DNA from: Rhynchonema sp. JSB1_4
Taxonomy: Eukaryota; Nematoda; Chromadorea; Monhysterida; Xyalidae
Assembly: GCA_030248065.1 (NCBI GenBank)
Contig: JASAMV010002972.1
Span: 1-64,000, forward strand
Length of the DNA stretch: 64,000 bases
Direction: 5' to 3'
Positions 1 to 14,000 of the stretch are shown piece after piece. How positions within the stretch are numbered: position 1 is the first letter of the stretch; the number at the start of each line of letters is the position of its first letter. The position numbers and the translations under genes are program-made. A model generated the notes under the pieces. It did not search any database. It was not told the DNA's origin and saw only the letters and a program-made list of their open reading frames with translations.

Positions 1-571
1 CAGTCTCCAACCACGTGAAAGCCGCTTTTTGCTATTAAACTTTGTATTTTTCCTTTATTTCATTTTTCCGGATTTTTACGTTTTGGGATTTCTTTCCGAG
101 ATCTTTCCGAGATTTTGCGACCCCACCCGACCGATCCGGTTATGTAGCCTTTTTAAATCATATCTAAAATAATCGATAATTATTGCGAATATTGCAGTCC
201 GAAGCGTACACTGTCAAGAGACTTGTCTCGAAAAATCCGCACCCATCGGCCGAAGGCAAATTACAACGAATCATTTTCTGGATCTATGAAGGCGCCGATC
301 GTCCGACCAATCGGTTGGTCTTTTAGATTTTGCAATGATTTTACTTACCACCACTTGTTCATATGCCGTCGAACATGTAAATGTAATGTTTAAAGGTGCT
401 AGACACCTGATAGAGTGAGGCAGTTCCCCCATTTACCGACCCTTCTCAGCGATGGAAGGCTGCGGCTTAGTGCCGCTCGCCCGTTTAATTGGGTGTAGGT
501 GTAGTGCAACGGGGCAACCAAGCGCGAGACACTGAATCTGCGCAGTATTCGTGGTTTTGTTCGTTATCCAG

Positions 572-3500
572 ATTCACGGACGCCAAAGCCAAGTGGATCG
601 TTATTTCGTACCGTTGGGTGGACAATCTGCCCCGACACGTGCCCGTCTCGCTGTTGAACATGCGACGCAAGCCGTCGACGGTCGCCAAACAACGCGCACG
701 GTTGGATGAACCCAAAGGTGTGCTGGTGAACACAAAATTACCACAGTTTTTGATTTGGTACTGGCGCAGCTCGTTCCCCCCCCCTTTTAGTAGTCATGTC
801 TAACTCAGGCTTTTTGTTCTGTTGACTCAGGCACCAGCTTGAAAAACATGTCCACGTAAAACAATCTTTTCATGAACTTAGCCCAACCCTGAGCCTGAAA
901 GACACACCCATGTCAGCGCTGTTTTGGGCCACTAGGGCGAGTGTGTTTAGAAAAGAAGTAAGCTGAGAAAGTGGGAAATACTACTTTCCTTTGCACTCAG
1001 TTTTGGAAATGCACCGCAGGCGTCCGGAAACGTTACGTTTGACTTTTGTTTCGGAGCTTTCTGATATTTTATTAGGTTTGCTCGTCTTGACGTCCTGGAC
1101 TGTCATTACCCAGCATGAAAAGTTTACTTATGTCGCTCGAGTGTAGCATCAGATTTCGAAGTTGGAACACTGGCCTGCAGTTTCGCATTCACGTGTATCA
1201 CGTGGGCTTCCGGCTTCTCTGAAGTGCTTATTTCTGACTTCTCGGTCGTGGGTCACTTATCCAGCCGGGCATTTTGCCAATTGACATACCAATTTGGAGC
1301 GTAGGCTAGCCATCAATGTGCAAATGATCATTGGAGGAATTAAGCTTGTGTTGTTTGTTCTAGGTCGAGTCCGGTACAAATACGATCCACCGCCAACACT
1401 CATTCAGAGACCGATCAGACGATCGCTGGGCGAATCGGTATGTTCGAATATTAATGAAACTTTGTCATTATCCTTGGCAGGTACATGTGTGTTGGAATCA
1501 ATTTGACGGATTCAACTAAGCTCCGATCCGGTCACCAAGTTGTATTCCGGTCACATTCTTGTGCGAGCGGTGCTGCAACTCTGCACAATGAATGCAATCG
1601 CACTTTTCTCAATACATTGCACACAACAACGTCAATGTTGCTCTGCGCAGTTCTGTCGTCCGCTGATGAAATTGGCACTTCGAATCATCGAGAATCACGA
1701 GCTGTGCGTGACCGAAGATGAGCCCAACCAATGGACTGTGGCTGTGCAGTACCCGAATGATGTCCAGACGGTGCAACGCGCTGCCGGTCAGCGTTGGTTG
1801 ATTATTTTTGGTGCTGTTTACCCTCTTCGGGGTGAACCCTTCTGGATGTGAACATTTATGAACTAACATCCCACATCAAAGTTATATACTCGATGCAAGA
1901 ATTTCAAGCTCATGGCAATCTGTCGAATTTTGGGAAGAAGGCTGCTTTTTCAGCTGTTCGTTAGTTTATTGCGTCGACACCAACTCAATAATACATAGAT
2001 AATAACGTTAAGTGGAAGAAGCATAATTACAAGACCGGGTGTGGAGTTTACGGACAAGAAAATAAACACAAAACAGGGTTGAAAGTTACGGGAATGAGTG
2101 CATCTTTTTCCGCGGTGGCCAGCCGCTCAGGAGGACCATCGCCCCTTCCCACATTGTCCTTGCAGGCCCATAGTTCAATGTGGTGCCACTCGGGGATCCG
2201 GCTTGCACATGGTTCCATTGTTTTCAGCTGTTCATCAGCCGATATCAAACCTGGTTGTCGACTCGGGTTTGCATTGGGCACTTGGTCGGGATCTTTTTAT
2301 TGGAGATTCGTTGATGTCCCTTAATTCGACTGTCCATTGCAGCCGGCCGATACACGTGCACGTGCGGCACGTTCCGTCACTCACGTGATTGTGTGTGCGC
2401 GCATACGACAGCCATCGCGCAGTTACAAGGTTGGTTGGCTCTGGTGTCATCTTTCTTGCTATTTTAATGTTCTTACACATAGAATGTTGGTGTTGCTCGT
2501 ATTGATTTGTCGGTTTCGTGGGCACGTCGCGCACGCCCATGCGCGCCCTTCGCCCGGCCGCAATGGGAAGTACAGCGTGTTTTTGGTTGCCCAATTCGCT
2601 ACCTGACGTGGTGGGGTGGTGCCCCTTTGGCAATAACGACCACGGTACTTTACAGGCGACATAGACCCGTTCAATGAAGTGCTCAAAGAGTTGGTTGGCG
2701 AGGCGCCGCCGACCGAACAGGAAAAGTTGCGACATCGAGTTGAATACAAGAGGAAACCGCGGCCGAAACGGGGAGGCAAACTGCCGGGCAGGTAGGCATC
2801 TCATTAGTTTAAAATATCGTTTGATGAGTAAAAATTCAGTCTACTTATCATACATTGTGTTCATTCGCAGGCATTACCTTCACGTGAATGACGATGGCGT
2901 GCTGGTGGAATTGCGTGCGGAGGATCAGCCCAGTCGCGCGGCTTCTGGCGACGGTCTTGACCTTGGTTGGTTTGATAAATGGAAATGACTAGAGCTCGAG
3001 ACTGACAATTTCCATGCGAAATGTCTGCATCTACATTGTCGCATCTTGTGTCGTTGCAGCAGTGCAAAGCACATCATCACTTATGTACGCAGCACCTCCG
3101 ATAAATGAAGATGAATGGGAAATAATTATGCAAAGGTTGGTCGTCCTATCGAAAACAGCTTAGCACATGTATTTAAATAGCTGTTGTTTTACAAAAAAAG
3201 TAAGCCTAGTTTTTTCCATGAAAATATTTTGATTCACATTCAGATCCGAAGAGTTCGTGGAAGACAATCTTGTCATGCAGTTTCCGAACGAAGATGGTGT
3301 TTACGTGATTCTAGTCGATAAACAGGCGTTCAACGTGGCTTGCCTTTGTTCGTCTCAGTTTTTCTCTTCTATATGCCTCTGTTGTACGGTCATGTGTTCC
3401 TCTAAGGTGGAGATCGGAAAGTTGCCGCTTTTCCGCTCCTGGATATGTGGTATGCTCCATGTTGGAAATTGGAAAACATGTTTTCGGTTTTCTGAGCTGT

Positions 3501-4139
3501 TTATGATGCTAACAACAACACCACAGTATTGAGCCACAACAACCTTTCCACTTTTCTGCATTTTTGATCGGGCAGGCATCAATAATGACAACAGAAATAT
3601 TCTTGACCGTAGTTCGAAAATTTCCGAAAGTATGCATTCTGGATTCTGAGCTCGCGTTCGGTACCATAAGGTTGATCCTGGGTACTGTTGTGGTGACTGT
3701 GAGTGGGTGTATTTGTACGATGGAAGCCGATAAGTCGCAGAACCCCTTTGGTCACCGTCTATTCTTACGACTGTGTGCCTCAATACTAGTTGTGCAACGC
3801 ATTTTTTGAGTGCCAATTCGATCCGTTTTCACAGACCATGTTATCGTCAGGGCGCATTTACCACCTGATCCCAAATAAACAATGCTGGTGATAACCAACA
3901 GTAACCATTGAATTGCAGCTCCGACCGAGTACACGTGCAACTGTGACCAATTCGACGCATTGTGCGTCTGTATGCACACAATGGCTGTGGCACGGTACCT
4001 GGATGTGGCCGATGAATACGCACAAGCGTGTGTTCAGTTGCAGAACACTGTTGTTGACGCTGGTGATGTTTCACAGCAGCAACTGTACCTGCTGGATGAG
4101 ACTGTGACTGAAGTGGAGCAGGCGGAGGAACAACAATGA
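572..4139 (+). CDS. SWIM zinc-finger protein, 3' part (5' end not found)
   Basis: Eight exons fit in frame and phase: 572-717, 1364-1437, 1651-1786, 2656-2791, 2871-2965, 3093-3135, 3244-3347 and 3919-4139 (stop TGA). Together they give about 317 residues. The last junction completes a SWIM-type zinc finger: beta strands (VYVILVDKQAFNV) precede CNC, then a CMH triplet, so CxC-x8-CxH, followed by the helix TMAVARYLDVADEYA. SWIM domains bind zinc and occur in MULE transposases, MEKK1-like ligases and several chromatin proteins; the partner here is unknown. Upstream the protein is basic (KRKPRPKRGG) and unrecognised. The C-terminus is acidic and glutamine-rich. No start codon was placed; at least one 5' exon is missing because the first exon opens in phase 2. 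The 5' site at 3348 is GTTCGT and was preferred over GTGTTT at 3297 because it keeps the SWIM strands. Exons 572-3135 are supported mainly by matching phases. Confidence 0.6.
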
Positions 4140-4796
4140 TGACCCTGCCCGAATCCCTGAATTTGATTGTTGTGCGGTTGGCTATTGTGCTCAATTGCCG
4201 GGATCATCACATGGTTATCTTTCATATGTACATATATGCCTATCATTGAATTTAAATTTCGTTCAACCCGCTTTTTTGTGGTTGTCGGGCTGTATTGTGA
4301 TTTTAAAGGAATCATGATTTTCATAAAATGTAGCAATGCACACGCACACGTTTAGCCTTCTTAGTTTTCGTGCATCCGTCGTTTCCTTGTTCAATACCGC
4401 TAGCTGGTGAGAAACAGGGAGACTGCACGCTGTTATACAAATGTTTCTGATGTTCTACGGTATGCTTGTACGAAACAAACATTGGAAACGTGCACCGCTT
4501 TTGTTCATGCCATTGTTGTTTCTGGTTGGCCATGCCATGTTGGTTCGAAATTAATTCCGTGAGTAAAATCGGCTTTGCTGAGCTCGATCAACAGTCTGTT
4601 TTATGCGCGCACATGCAGCGCGTTGCTGACGTTGGAATATGAATTAGCTACGCGTTCACCTACAAATAACCAACCTGAACACAGATCTATCTACTTTCAC
4701 TTTTGTATCTCCTTGGATTTTTTGAAGATATTATTTTAGTTTCTCATATTGATATGATAGTGTTATGTGCGAATAGGGTATAGCTCACTACCTAGG

Positions 4797-4905
4797 GGCT
4801 TATCGTAATGTCGTCACATCTGGTCGTCAAACCACGTATAATTTTCGCGCTCATTTGAGGCTCCTGTATTATTGCTCGTTCGACGACTTTATTTGACGAC
4901 AAAAC
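4797..4905. repeat. Left arm of a diverged inverted repeat flanking the 5.1-6.2 kb gene
   Basis: The segment from TGTCGTCACATC through TTTGACGACAAAACTAT recurs in reverse complement at about 6334-6431. The shared core includes CGCGCTCATTTG and TATTATT-GTTCGACGA. The arms are roughly 100 bp and clearly diverged. Confidence 0.6.
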
Positions 4906-5102
4906 TATTAGCCTGTCTGGGCAGGGACAATGTCAGGTTCCTCCCAGATACGTGCGTACTGCATGTGACACAAAAATAGGAACGCTTCCCGGCGCAGATG
5001 TCACCGTATGTCAAACACGGCATGCTTGCACACATGTAAACAGTCTTTGACAAATTCAGGGCATCAGCTATCGGGGGTTCAAAAGCCGAAAATCAGCCCA
5101 AA

Positions 5103-6165
5103 ATGACGCGTCAATTGTTGTGCCTGGCCATATTGGTGCTGTGCATGTCAATTGTGCACAGCAGTCCACCATGCAAACGAGATACCTCGAACGCGATTGA
5201 CGGTTGTGGCGGGGAGCGAAAGAAACGCGAACAACCAGTTGAGGGCAGCGGTGGAGACGAAGTTGAAAAACGAAGTGCCGAAGAAGAAGAAGCCTATGAG
5301 CGAAAACGAAGAGAAGCTGGTAGTGCGGAGGAGGATGGGCGCAGGCGACGCAGTGCGGAGGATGAAGATGAAGAGGAGGATAGACGCAGGCGACGCAGTG
5401 CGGAGGATGAAGATGAAGAGGAGGATAGACGCAGGCGACGCAGTGCGGAGGATGAAGATGAAGAGGAGGATAGACGCAGGCGACGCAGCGCGGAGGATGA
5501 AGAAAATAATGATGACAGGCGCAGGCGACGCAATGCGGAGGAGGAAGCAGAGGAGGAGGATAGGCGCAGGCGACGCAGTGTGGAGGAAGAAGAGGAGGAG
5601 GAACGAAAGAAGCGGGACGATGATGAAGGTACAGAGGACGGAATCAAATTCGGTGATCGGTGCTATCTTGACCCCGGCACTATTTTGCATGACAATTACT
5701 GGTGCTGCCACTTTCGATCAGCTCTGACGTTGTTTATCAGTTGCCTGGCAACGAATTTTGCGCCATTCGACATCAGTGGTATCATGAGTGGTACTGTTAT
5801 ATTTTTACAACATCTTTACGTCAAAAACCACATGTCGTAAACATGAGCGATCCTGTACCAAACGATCCGATCACCAAGTTTGATATCAGCCTCCCGCCAG
5901 AATTCACCAGACGCTTTTGGACTGAAGTGCACACGTACTGTATCTTCCAAAAAGGCATTGGCCAATTTTCAGCTGTTCTCATATCAACGACAACGGCACG
6001 TAATCCCCCGTATCAAATGGGGTTTATCTGAGAAATGACACTGTCGATAGGGAACCTCACTATTTTCGCAATTGTTTCGTTTGTTCAATTGCAGATGAAG
6101 ACCAAGATCGAAAGAAGCGTGGTGCGGATGATGAGCTGTGGGAGGAGGGCATGCCAGAAGCGTGA
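5103..6165 (+). CDS. Secreted protein of tandem Arg-rich/acidic 15-residue repeats
   Basis: Two exons, 5103-5628 and 6095-6165, join in phase (GAA G / AT GAA) and give about 198 residues. The N-terminus is a clear signal peptide (MTRQLLCLAILVLCMSIVHS). After a linker with two cysteines and KKR/EKR sites, the protein is built from units close to DRRRRRSAEDEDEEE. Three are near identical at the DNA level (45-bp period, about 5345-5500) and three are diverged. Each unit carries a polybasic run that resembles a proprotein-convertase site. Exon 2 encodes a KKRGADDELWEEG tail. The function is not recognised. It could be a multi-peptide precursor whose products are acidic spacers, or an intact charged matrix protein. 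No glycine precedes the basic runs, so amidated peptides are not predicted. The exon 1 frame could read past 5628, but the GTACAG site and the exon 2 match (again charged, again KKR) favour splicing. Confidence 0.75.
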
Positions 6166-6333
6166 GCAACAACTTCCCAGTTCTGCAGACATTTGGTAAT
6201 ATAATGCAGTGTGCTCTCTTCATAGTGGTCCTTAATTTAGTGAAACCCTCTATATAGTGACAAACAAGGTGATCCCCAATTTACCATGCACCTTGATCGA
6301 ATATTTTCTTGTTCTTGAAACTGGGCATATCAT

Positions 6334-6431
6334 GTCGTCAAAATCGTCGAACAAACAATAATACATGACCACCAAATGAGCGCGAAAATAATACATGTGA
6401 TTTGACGACAAAATGTGACATTACTATAAAC
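6334..6431. repeat. Right arm of the inverted repeat flanking the 5.1-6.2 kb gene
   Basis: Reverse complement of about 4797-4905; see that entry. Shared landmarks are AATGAGCGCGAAAAT and the TTTGACGAC end. Confidence 0.6.
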
Positions 6432-8085
6432 CTGAAAGTGCCGGGTGCCAATCATGTCGTCTCCATAAGAATGATGAACTAAAGTAGGTTTCAGATGAAA
6501 ATGAGCAGACTGGTTGCTTTCGAAAACATGATTGGTTACCCATGCGAACGATGTAATGTAAACGTTGTTTCTTCTACTGCTGTTTCAACTTTAGTGCATA
6601 TTAATTCATTGCAGTCGATTGGACTTTGGCATGGCTCAGTAACTTGATTGAATTTGAGGTGACAATGCATTAAGTTCTTCGGTACCGTTGCACATGCCAG
6701 CTCAGTCAAAAAGGTCTTCCGTCAAGTCACCTGATAATTGATTTATAAACGCCAGCCCGAATTTTTAAACTTTGTGAAACAGTATCAGACATTTTTTTAA
6801 AACACCGTCCCTGCCTTTGACAGTCTCCTCATTAATTACCACACACATTTGACAGAGTGGCGGGTGGAAAGGCACGATCAAACAGATCTCCAAATGCTCA
6901 AGTTTGCGCGCCACAGCTACCTAGTTTGAGAGGCAGCACAGCGTAATTATCACCGTTTAGCGACTGTAATTACGATGATCAAAACTCCACAAATTATTCA
7001 AATGCCACCATCACAAACGACACAGACGCAGTTTTCATCATTTTAACGCTTACAACGAGAAATGAACACGAACATAAGTGTTTTCGAGCGCAACTGCCGG
7101 TCTTCACTGTTTTAATGACTTGACCTCGGTGTAAAACACAAAACGAACAGACATCACCTCCGAATAATCGCACAGAGCACGACAATCAGCCATATTCACA
7201 AAACTCGACAAAAAGACAGACCGACGACCAAGGCAGTCGGTGCATTTCCATGATTCGTCGATTGAAAACCTACCATACTCATACTCAGTCTGACCGCTAG
7301 CGGTGATCGGTCTGTCATGAAATATCGACGTTGGTATTTGTGTATATGTCTCAAACATGATCGCAAGTATATAACATACCATCACGCCAACAACATTGTG
7401 GTGCACCCGCACCCTTGCAAAACGCAGCAACAAATAAAACAATAATTGTGAACGAATGTGAGTGCAAGACGAAGGATACTAAATGGAAAATAAACTACAG
7501 CAACGTGATCTAGATAGAGAGTGTGAGATGAAAGGAATACAGCACAAGAATGTGGGTGATTTATAGTCAGACAACATCGTGTTGCACTGATGAACGCGGC
7601 GGGCAGATAAAAAAAAGAATGACCTCATCTGCGCAACATTGTGTTTTGAACAAGAACAGCAACATGAAATGCAATAAATCAATCGACAAAACAATCAAAA
7701 CAGCCAACTATTGTTGGAAGAAAAACCAATACGCCCGCTCCGACAAATCTGAAATTTGTCGCAAGTGGGAATATTTTAACCAAATGACACGTTTGTGCCA
7801 AACAATACCAATAGTGCCTCCTCCTGCGTTGGCAGGCTAGAAGTTCTCGAATTGCCCTTGACCGTGAGGTGTACTCACATGGTATTGTCGGCCACAATTA
7901 CAGTCTACCCACCCTCTTTATGATCATGTGATCGGCGAAACCGGGACCACTAGAAAAGGTGATACAAGTGATTAGGGAATGAACGACAGATTCGGGGCTA
8001 AAATAACGTTCGAAAACTTTGCCCAGAAAGAGGGACAGTAGACAGTTCAAAACTGATCAACATGTTCACGTATTCAATCCGTCAT
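6432..8085. other. Intergenic, no gene recognised
   Basis: Short open frames on both strands (for example around 7104-7442 and 7550-7840) lack signal peptides, domain-like sequence or plausible splice partners. AT-rich and without obvious repeats. Confidence 0.5.
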
Positions 8086-11000
8086 TCAAAATCGCCGTTG
8101 TCGTTTCGGCGGCCCATAGTCGTTGCCACCCCCGAACTCGGCCCCCGGTTGACCGGGCAGACCAAACGCATTCATCGCTTGTTGTTGCTGTTGGATTAGT
8201 TGTTGCTGAAAATTGATCGAATTTTTGTTTTGTTGTTTTTGTCTGTGGGTTCTGGTTGTTCGGGCAGTGTGTCACCGGCACACCTAACGCGACGGCGACA
8301 AGAATTTGGCATAATATCAAAAACGACACCTTTGGTGATGCCAAATAACCAGGACTTTTTTAATCTTATCTTGACTAGTTTTGATAAGCTTGAAAAGCGG
8401 CTGAAAACGACCGACTGCGGTTTAATCAAAAAGCTTTGATGGAAAACACTGACGGCAAAAGCGAACCTCATCAAACCCTTGTCCCATAGCCGGTGGTGGT
8501 ACATTCGGTGGTGGGAACCCGAATGGCGCTGCGAATGCTGCAAAGTGGGTACGTATCAACCAGTGCATGAATCTTTTTATCAGCGCAGAATACGCTTCCA
8601 CGAAAACAACGTTTGGCGTTAGCTCGAAACATCAACGATACAAAACGTTACGTGACCAATACCAGGCTTGATACCGACCACAGCACATTGTCGTATCACT
8701 CAACCAACCATCCTGTGGCTGCTGTTGTTGTTCATCAACCGGCGGTGGCTGTTGGTCACCGCGACGTCCGTCACCCTTGAACATTTGCAACAGTTTCTGC
8801 ACGCCGCTCACCAAGTGCTCGTCTGCAAAGATTTGCACGCAATTTTGTACATGTGACTTGATGTTTGGATGGGTGGATTATTGAACACAACCAGTTCTAG
8901 CAAGACAACATTGAACAAAGAAAAAAGAGCAGAACAAAAAAAGTGACCTGACTAGGTCTGGGCCTGCTGAACACAAACTTAATAAGCACAAGACAATTTT
9001 AGGTCATTGGAACATGATAAGAGCCTGCTCTTTTTTCTTTGTTCTTTGTTTTACTCAAACTGGCTGTACTCACCAGCCCGGCTAAATTCAACTGTCCAAA
9101 AGGTAGTGTTCAATCTCATGTAACACACACAGTTTGCAATATTGAAAACATTTATTTTTCGGACGGCGGGGTCAGAAGGGATTGGCACGCAGACAGAATC
9201 AGACCTAGATCACTTTTTGTACCCAAAATTTCATCGTTGATTTTGTCCATAAACCTTCACATACCATACGTACGTATTACACATCTTTTTGGTCTTAAAG
9301 GCAGTTTAAAGGCCGTAAATAATTGATTCCATTGTTTTCATGAAGTGAAGACCTGGGCATGGGAAATCTAGATTGTGAAACCGGATTTTTAAAAAGATGT
9401 TTTGTGATGTTTTGCTGGGCCCACAAAGCTTTGCAGGAGGAGGAAAACGAAAATAAATTTGAAGCCGTCCTGTCTAAAAAGCAGGAGAATTTGGACTCCA
9501 ATATTTTCAGTTTTACGGTATATTCAGACATTTGTTCATTGAAACGTGGTATGAGACTTTTTATGAAACGTTGTAGGTGATAAACGATAAGCGAAACAGT
9601 TAAAAAACCAAGTCTTTTTACGCAGCCTTTTCCTTCTCTGTAATTTTAAGGGTCTGCGAAACAAATGGAGAAGTGTTTCTCAAGTGGAGAAGTGTCAAGA
9701 AACTCTCACACACTTAAAATTACAACGAAAGTGAAGGGTTCAGAAAAAGGCGTGGTTTTTGGACTGTTTTGTTTAGGGCGCGTATAGATTGAACTGGAAA
9801 TATTTCTGGAGCAACAATTTTTTATTCTATGTCCGAAAGCCAGAAATATCTCCAGCTCAATCTATACGCAAACTGGAAATATTTCTGGAGCCATGTTTTT
9901 TTTATTCTATGTCACAGATCCAGAAATATTTCCAGCTCAATCTATACGCAAAACTGGAGATATTTCTGGAGCAGTTCGAAACATTTATGTGCCCAGCTTA
10001 TTCAAGAAAAAATGTGGGGTGAGTGCATGCAACATTTTCTTTGATTACAGGGTGTGCCAAATTATATCTATCATGGATTATTGTTTGTGCAGCAACGGTT
10101 GAATGGTGATAAAAAGCAAAGTACACCGAACATCAGCTTTAGATTTTTTAAAGTTATATTTGCCAAGCTATATTCGCTATTTTGTAAATATGCTTTCACA
10201 TGCCCGAGAATTCAAACGATGCCCCTAATTTGGTGCGGTATCAGAATTGAGCTTCCGACCTCGGTATACACTTTATTTTGTTTTTGTGGTATGCAAGCGA
10301 TCTCGTTGTTAGAATTTTCATTGCGTTACTTTGTGCACATTTAAAAACCGTTGGCTAAGTACAGGGTGCTCAACTGAAATTTTCAGGCGCAAATTTTTCT
10401 TTAAAAACATGTTTGCAAAATAGTAAAGTTTAGCTTGGCAAACTTTAAAAAATGCAAAGCTGATGTTGGGTATACTTTGCGTTACATCACCATCAAACTG
10501 TTGCTGCACAAACCATAATTCATGTTATAATTTGGCACACCCTGTAATCAAAGAAAATGTTGCATGCACTTACACCACGTTTTTTCTTGAATAACTTGGA
10601 CACATAAATGTTACGAACTGCTCCAGAAATATTTCCAGTTTTGCGTATAGATTGAGCTGGAAATATTTCTGGACCTGTGACATAGAATAAAAAACATGGC
10701 TCCAGAAATATTTCCAGTTTGCGTATAGATTGAGCTGGAGATATTTCTGGCTTTATATGTAGAATAAAAAATTGTTGCTCCAGAAATATTTCCAGTTCAA
10801 TCTATACGCGCCCTTATCGTTTATCACAAAAAACGTTTCGTAAAAAGTTTTATACCACGTCCAACGAATAAATGTTTCTGAAAATAATGGAGTTCAAATC
10901 TTCCTGCGTTTTACACAGGACGGCTTCAAAATTTTCTTCGTTTTCCTCCTACTGCAAAACTTTGTGGGCCTCGTGAAACGTCACAAAGCAACGTTTCGAA

Positions 11001-14000
11001 AATCCAATTCTAAAATCTGTATATGTCCCAAGTCTAGTCTCCATTTCTTGAAAAAAAAGGCCAAAATAAACGCCGTCAACAATCAATTACTTACTGCCTT
11101 TGAACCATTTTACATAACATTCGCAAAATATTTTTATTATACGAATACCTCGTCGCGGCTGCGGTGGTCTGTCGAACGGTGCACCCTGTTGCTGATCGAA
11201 TTGAGATGGAGGTGGACGGCCGAAATCCAATGGTGCATCTTGCTGTAACAAACAACGACGACACTTTCCCTACCCACGTAGATGGCGAGCTTATATTGGT
11301 CGCACAAAGACTATATGAGAATCCATCCTCTATCTTTCCTGCATTGTCAAGGGAGTTTCTGACAATTTTTTCAAATTGCACCAGGTTTTGACAAGCAGTC
11401 ATATTCTCTTTCTTTTTATTTTTTCCCACTTTATTTATCGGAAGTGATCCCCGTGTGTGTGTGGTATAGTCCGACAATAACTAACGCAGAATTTATGGCA
11501 GTCAAATTGCCTGATCCGTAAAGCGGAAAACGTGCGCGCTCGCTTCAGACATGAAAATTGGAATGGTTCGATTTGGGTTACGGTAGCAAGCAAAAAACCG
11601 CGAAAGAAAGAAAGAGAAAAAGAAGTGGCCAAAGCATGAATTTTTCTGCATAACGACACAGAAGAGGCAATCATTTTAAGTGACTGCCAGCCAAAAACTT
11701 AAAAAAAACTTTTTGAAGGCACCGAAGCGTTGAATAAGCCTAGTCTGAAGGTGAAAAACAAGAAAGAAAAGAAAAAGAAAAAATGTCTGCGAACTTCCGG
11801 TCTAAAACCGAGCAAGCTTATCACTGGATTTTCCGCTTTACCAATCAGGCAGTGTGTCTGCCATAAATTCTGCGTTAGCTGTTGCTGGACTATACGTATA
11901 TCGATTTCACACAAAAAGCGTGCAATACGTAGCTACAGTAACCCGAATCCCGAACCATTTTTTGGTTGAAATTCAAGGTGAAACCTCTGGACACATGTGT
12001 CTCATTTTTGTTACTGATAAGAAACGAAGTGCTTGTCAAAACCTGGTTCAATTTGAAAAAAAATCGCTAAATATCCCCCTTTACAATGCATGGAAACTAG
12101 GGGGATGGATTCTCATGTGGTCATTGTGCGACCAATAGCACGTGCTATGCTTCAATACACGATATACACCACACACACCTGAAAATTCCCAAACGGCGGC
12201 GGAGCGCCGAATGGATGTGCGCCGAACTGCTGTTCGCCATGCCCGCGTCGTCTGGCCATCATTTCCTCGTCGCGTTTACGCAGCATCTCCATGCGTTCGC
12301 GTCGTTGGGCCTCCAACGCCTCCAGTTCTTGTTGGCGACGACGTAGCTCTGAAACACCGGGGTCTGATGCAAACAGGTTGGATGACTTATATCATGACCG
12401 GTATCTAAAACATGGTGATCGATCCGAACTGGTACGACCTTGACTTTGTCACGTGACTTTCATTTATTGCAAGCATTTCAAAGGCAACTGGTGTTGGTAT
12501 TTTGACCAGTGTAAAAGAACGCTGGTCAAAATCAATACAGTCGTTATCTCGAAAATTATCGAGGTCATTTGATTGTACAATACCGGACTAATCATAATGT
12601 TTGACTCCGATCAGTGCGAATGTCGTTGAACTGAACACCTGTTTCATTGAAGTTAAATTCTTTTGAGGAAGTCATCTTTTATTGTACCTATGTGTCCTAT
12701 TCTTACCTGTCGTTGATCGATGGGAATAAGTTACATAATGGACTAAACTGGTGATCTGAGTTGGTCTGTCTAGATGTAATCCAATCGGAAGCACGAATTG
12801 TGAAATAATCAATCACTGAGATCTGAACACCAGGTACACGCCTGACGAACCCAAAGCATCATCATCCAACTTGTGACAGGAGAACTTGGAATTGTAAACC
12901 CACAAGCGTTAGGCCGCTTTCACAATCATCCGGTTTCCGGAATTGGCTTCAAATCCGGTTTTCCTAAATGCTTTTTCCGGTTTCCGGAAGTTGCTTTCAC
13001 AATCATCCGGTTTCCGGTTTCAGGTTTTCGCCCTAATTCAAACCCGTTTTCCGGCGACCGGAAACCGGAAAAAGCCATTTAGAGCCGGTTCTAATTTTTT
13101 ATCCGGTTTTGCGTGCATGGTGGGTTCTGAACGTCATGGGATGGACAAGTTTACTTGTGTGATGACTTGTTCCTCGTGTCTGCACACAAGTAAATTATAT
13201 GCTTATAATATTAATGAATATCACTGATGTACAGATGCATTCTAAGCGGTATTTTCAGAAGGTTCGCAACGTGGAGTAAATATATTGAATAAATAGAGCT
13301 GAGAAAAGCCAACAGCCACGCTTTCCGACCCAAAAGAGCTTTGAAGTTCAGGAACACACCGCGCATGTTCATGTGTTGATGCGTTGTTCATGCGATGAGT
13401 TGGTGTCATACCATACCATACTACTGTATATACATCATAACACAACCAAAGAATCTTTACTTCTGGATCTGGCACACTCGTTTGTTTCTATAAGGTGACC
13501 TAAAAGTAGTCTTTCCGGACACAAATTTTGTCTAAAACCAGGGCCATTGAGCATTTTACTGCACCGCACTAGCTTTCTGTTTCTGACAAACTGGATTTCG
13601 TATTAGCAGTCGTTCGATGTCGATCGACATTGACAGAAAGCCGGCGCAGATTACACTCTCTTTTTTGGTGAAGATCTGAAAAATTATTATTCATTTTGAA
13701 GCGTGGTATAGCTGACGAATGTTCTGAACGAACCACATTACCTAGCCGCAAGCTGTCACCACTGTTTAGTGGGTTCGTGACCACGACACGAGACAGTGCT
13801 TTAGTGCTCATACCCCACTTAGGCACCAGCAAAAAATATGGACACATTTGACCAAGGAACGTGCACCGTTGCACACAATATTCTTCTGGTCTTGCACATT
13901 CGTTTGGAGATACCACAATGGTATACATACTTTATCAGACTCAAATTTTCTCAGGAATCCAGTACCGTCAACATTTTACTGTATCTCACTTTTACTTTGT

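Noticed and set aside
5148..5727. Long frames on the minus strand and in another plus frame over the repeat gene
   Set aside because: They are shadows of the 45-bp repeat; only the 5103 frame has a signal peptide and a matching second exon.
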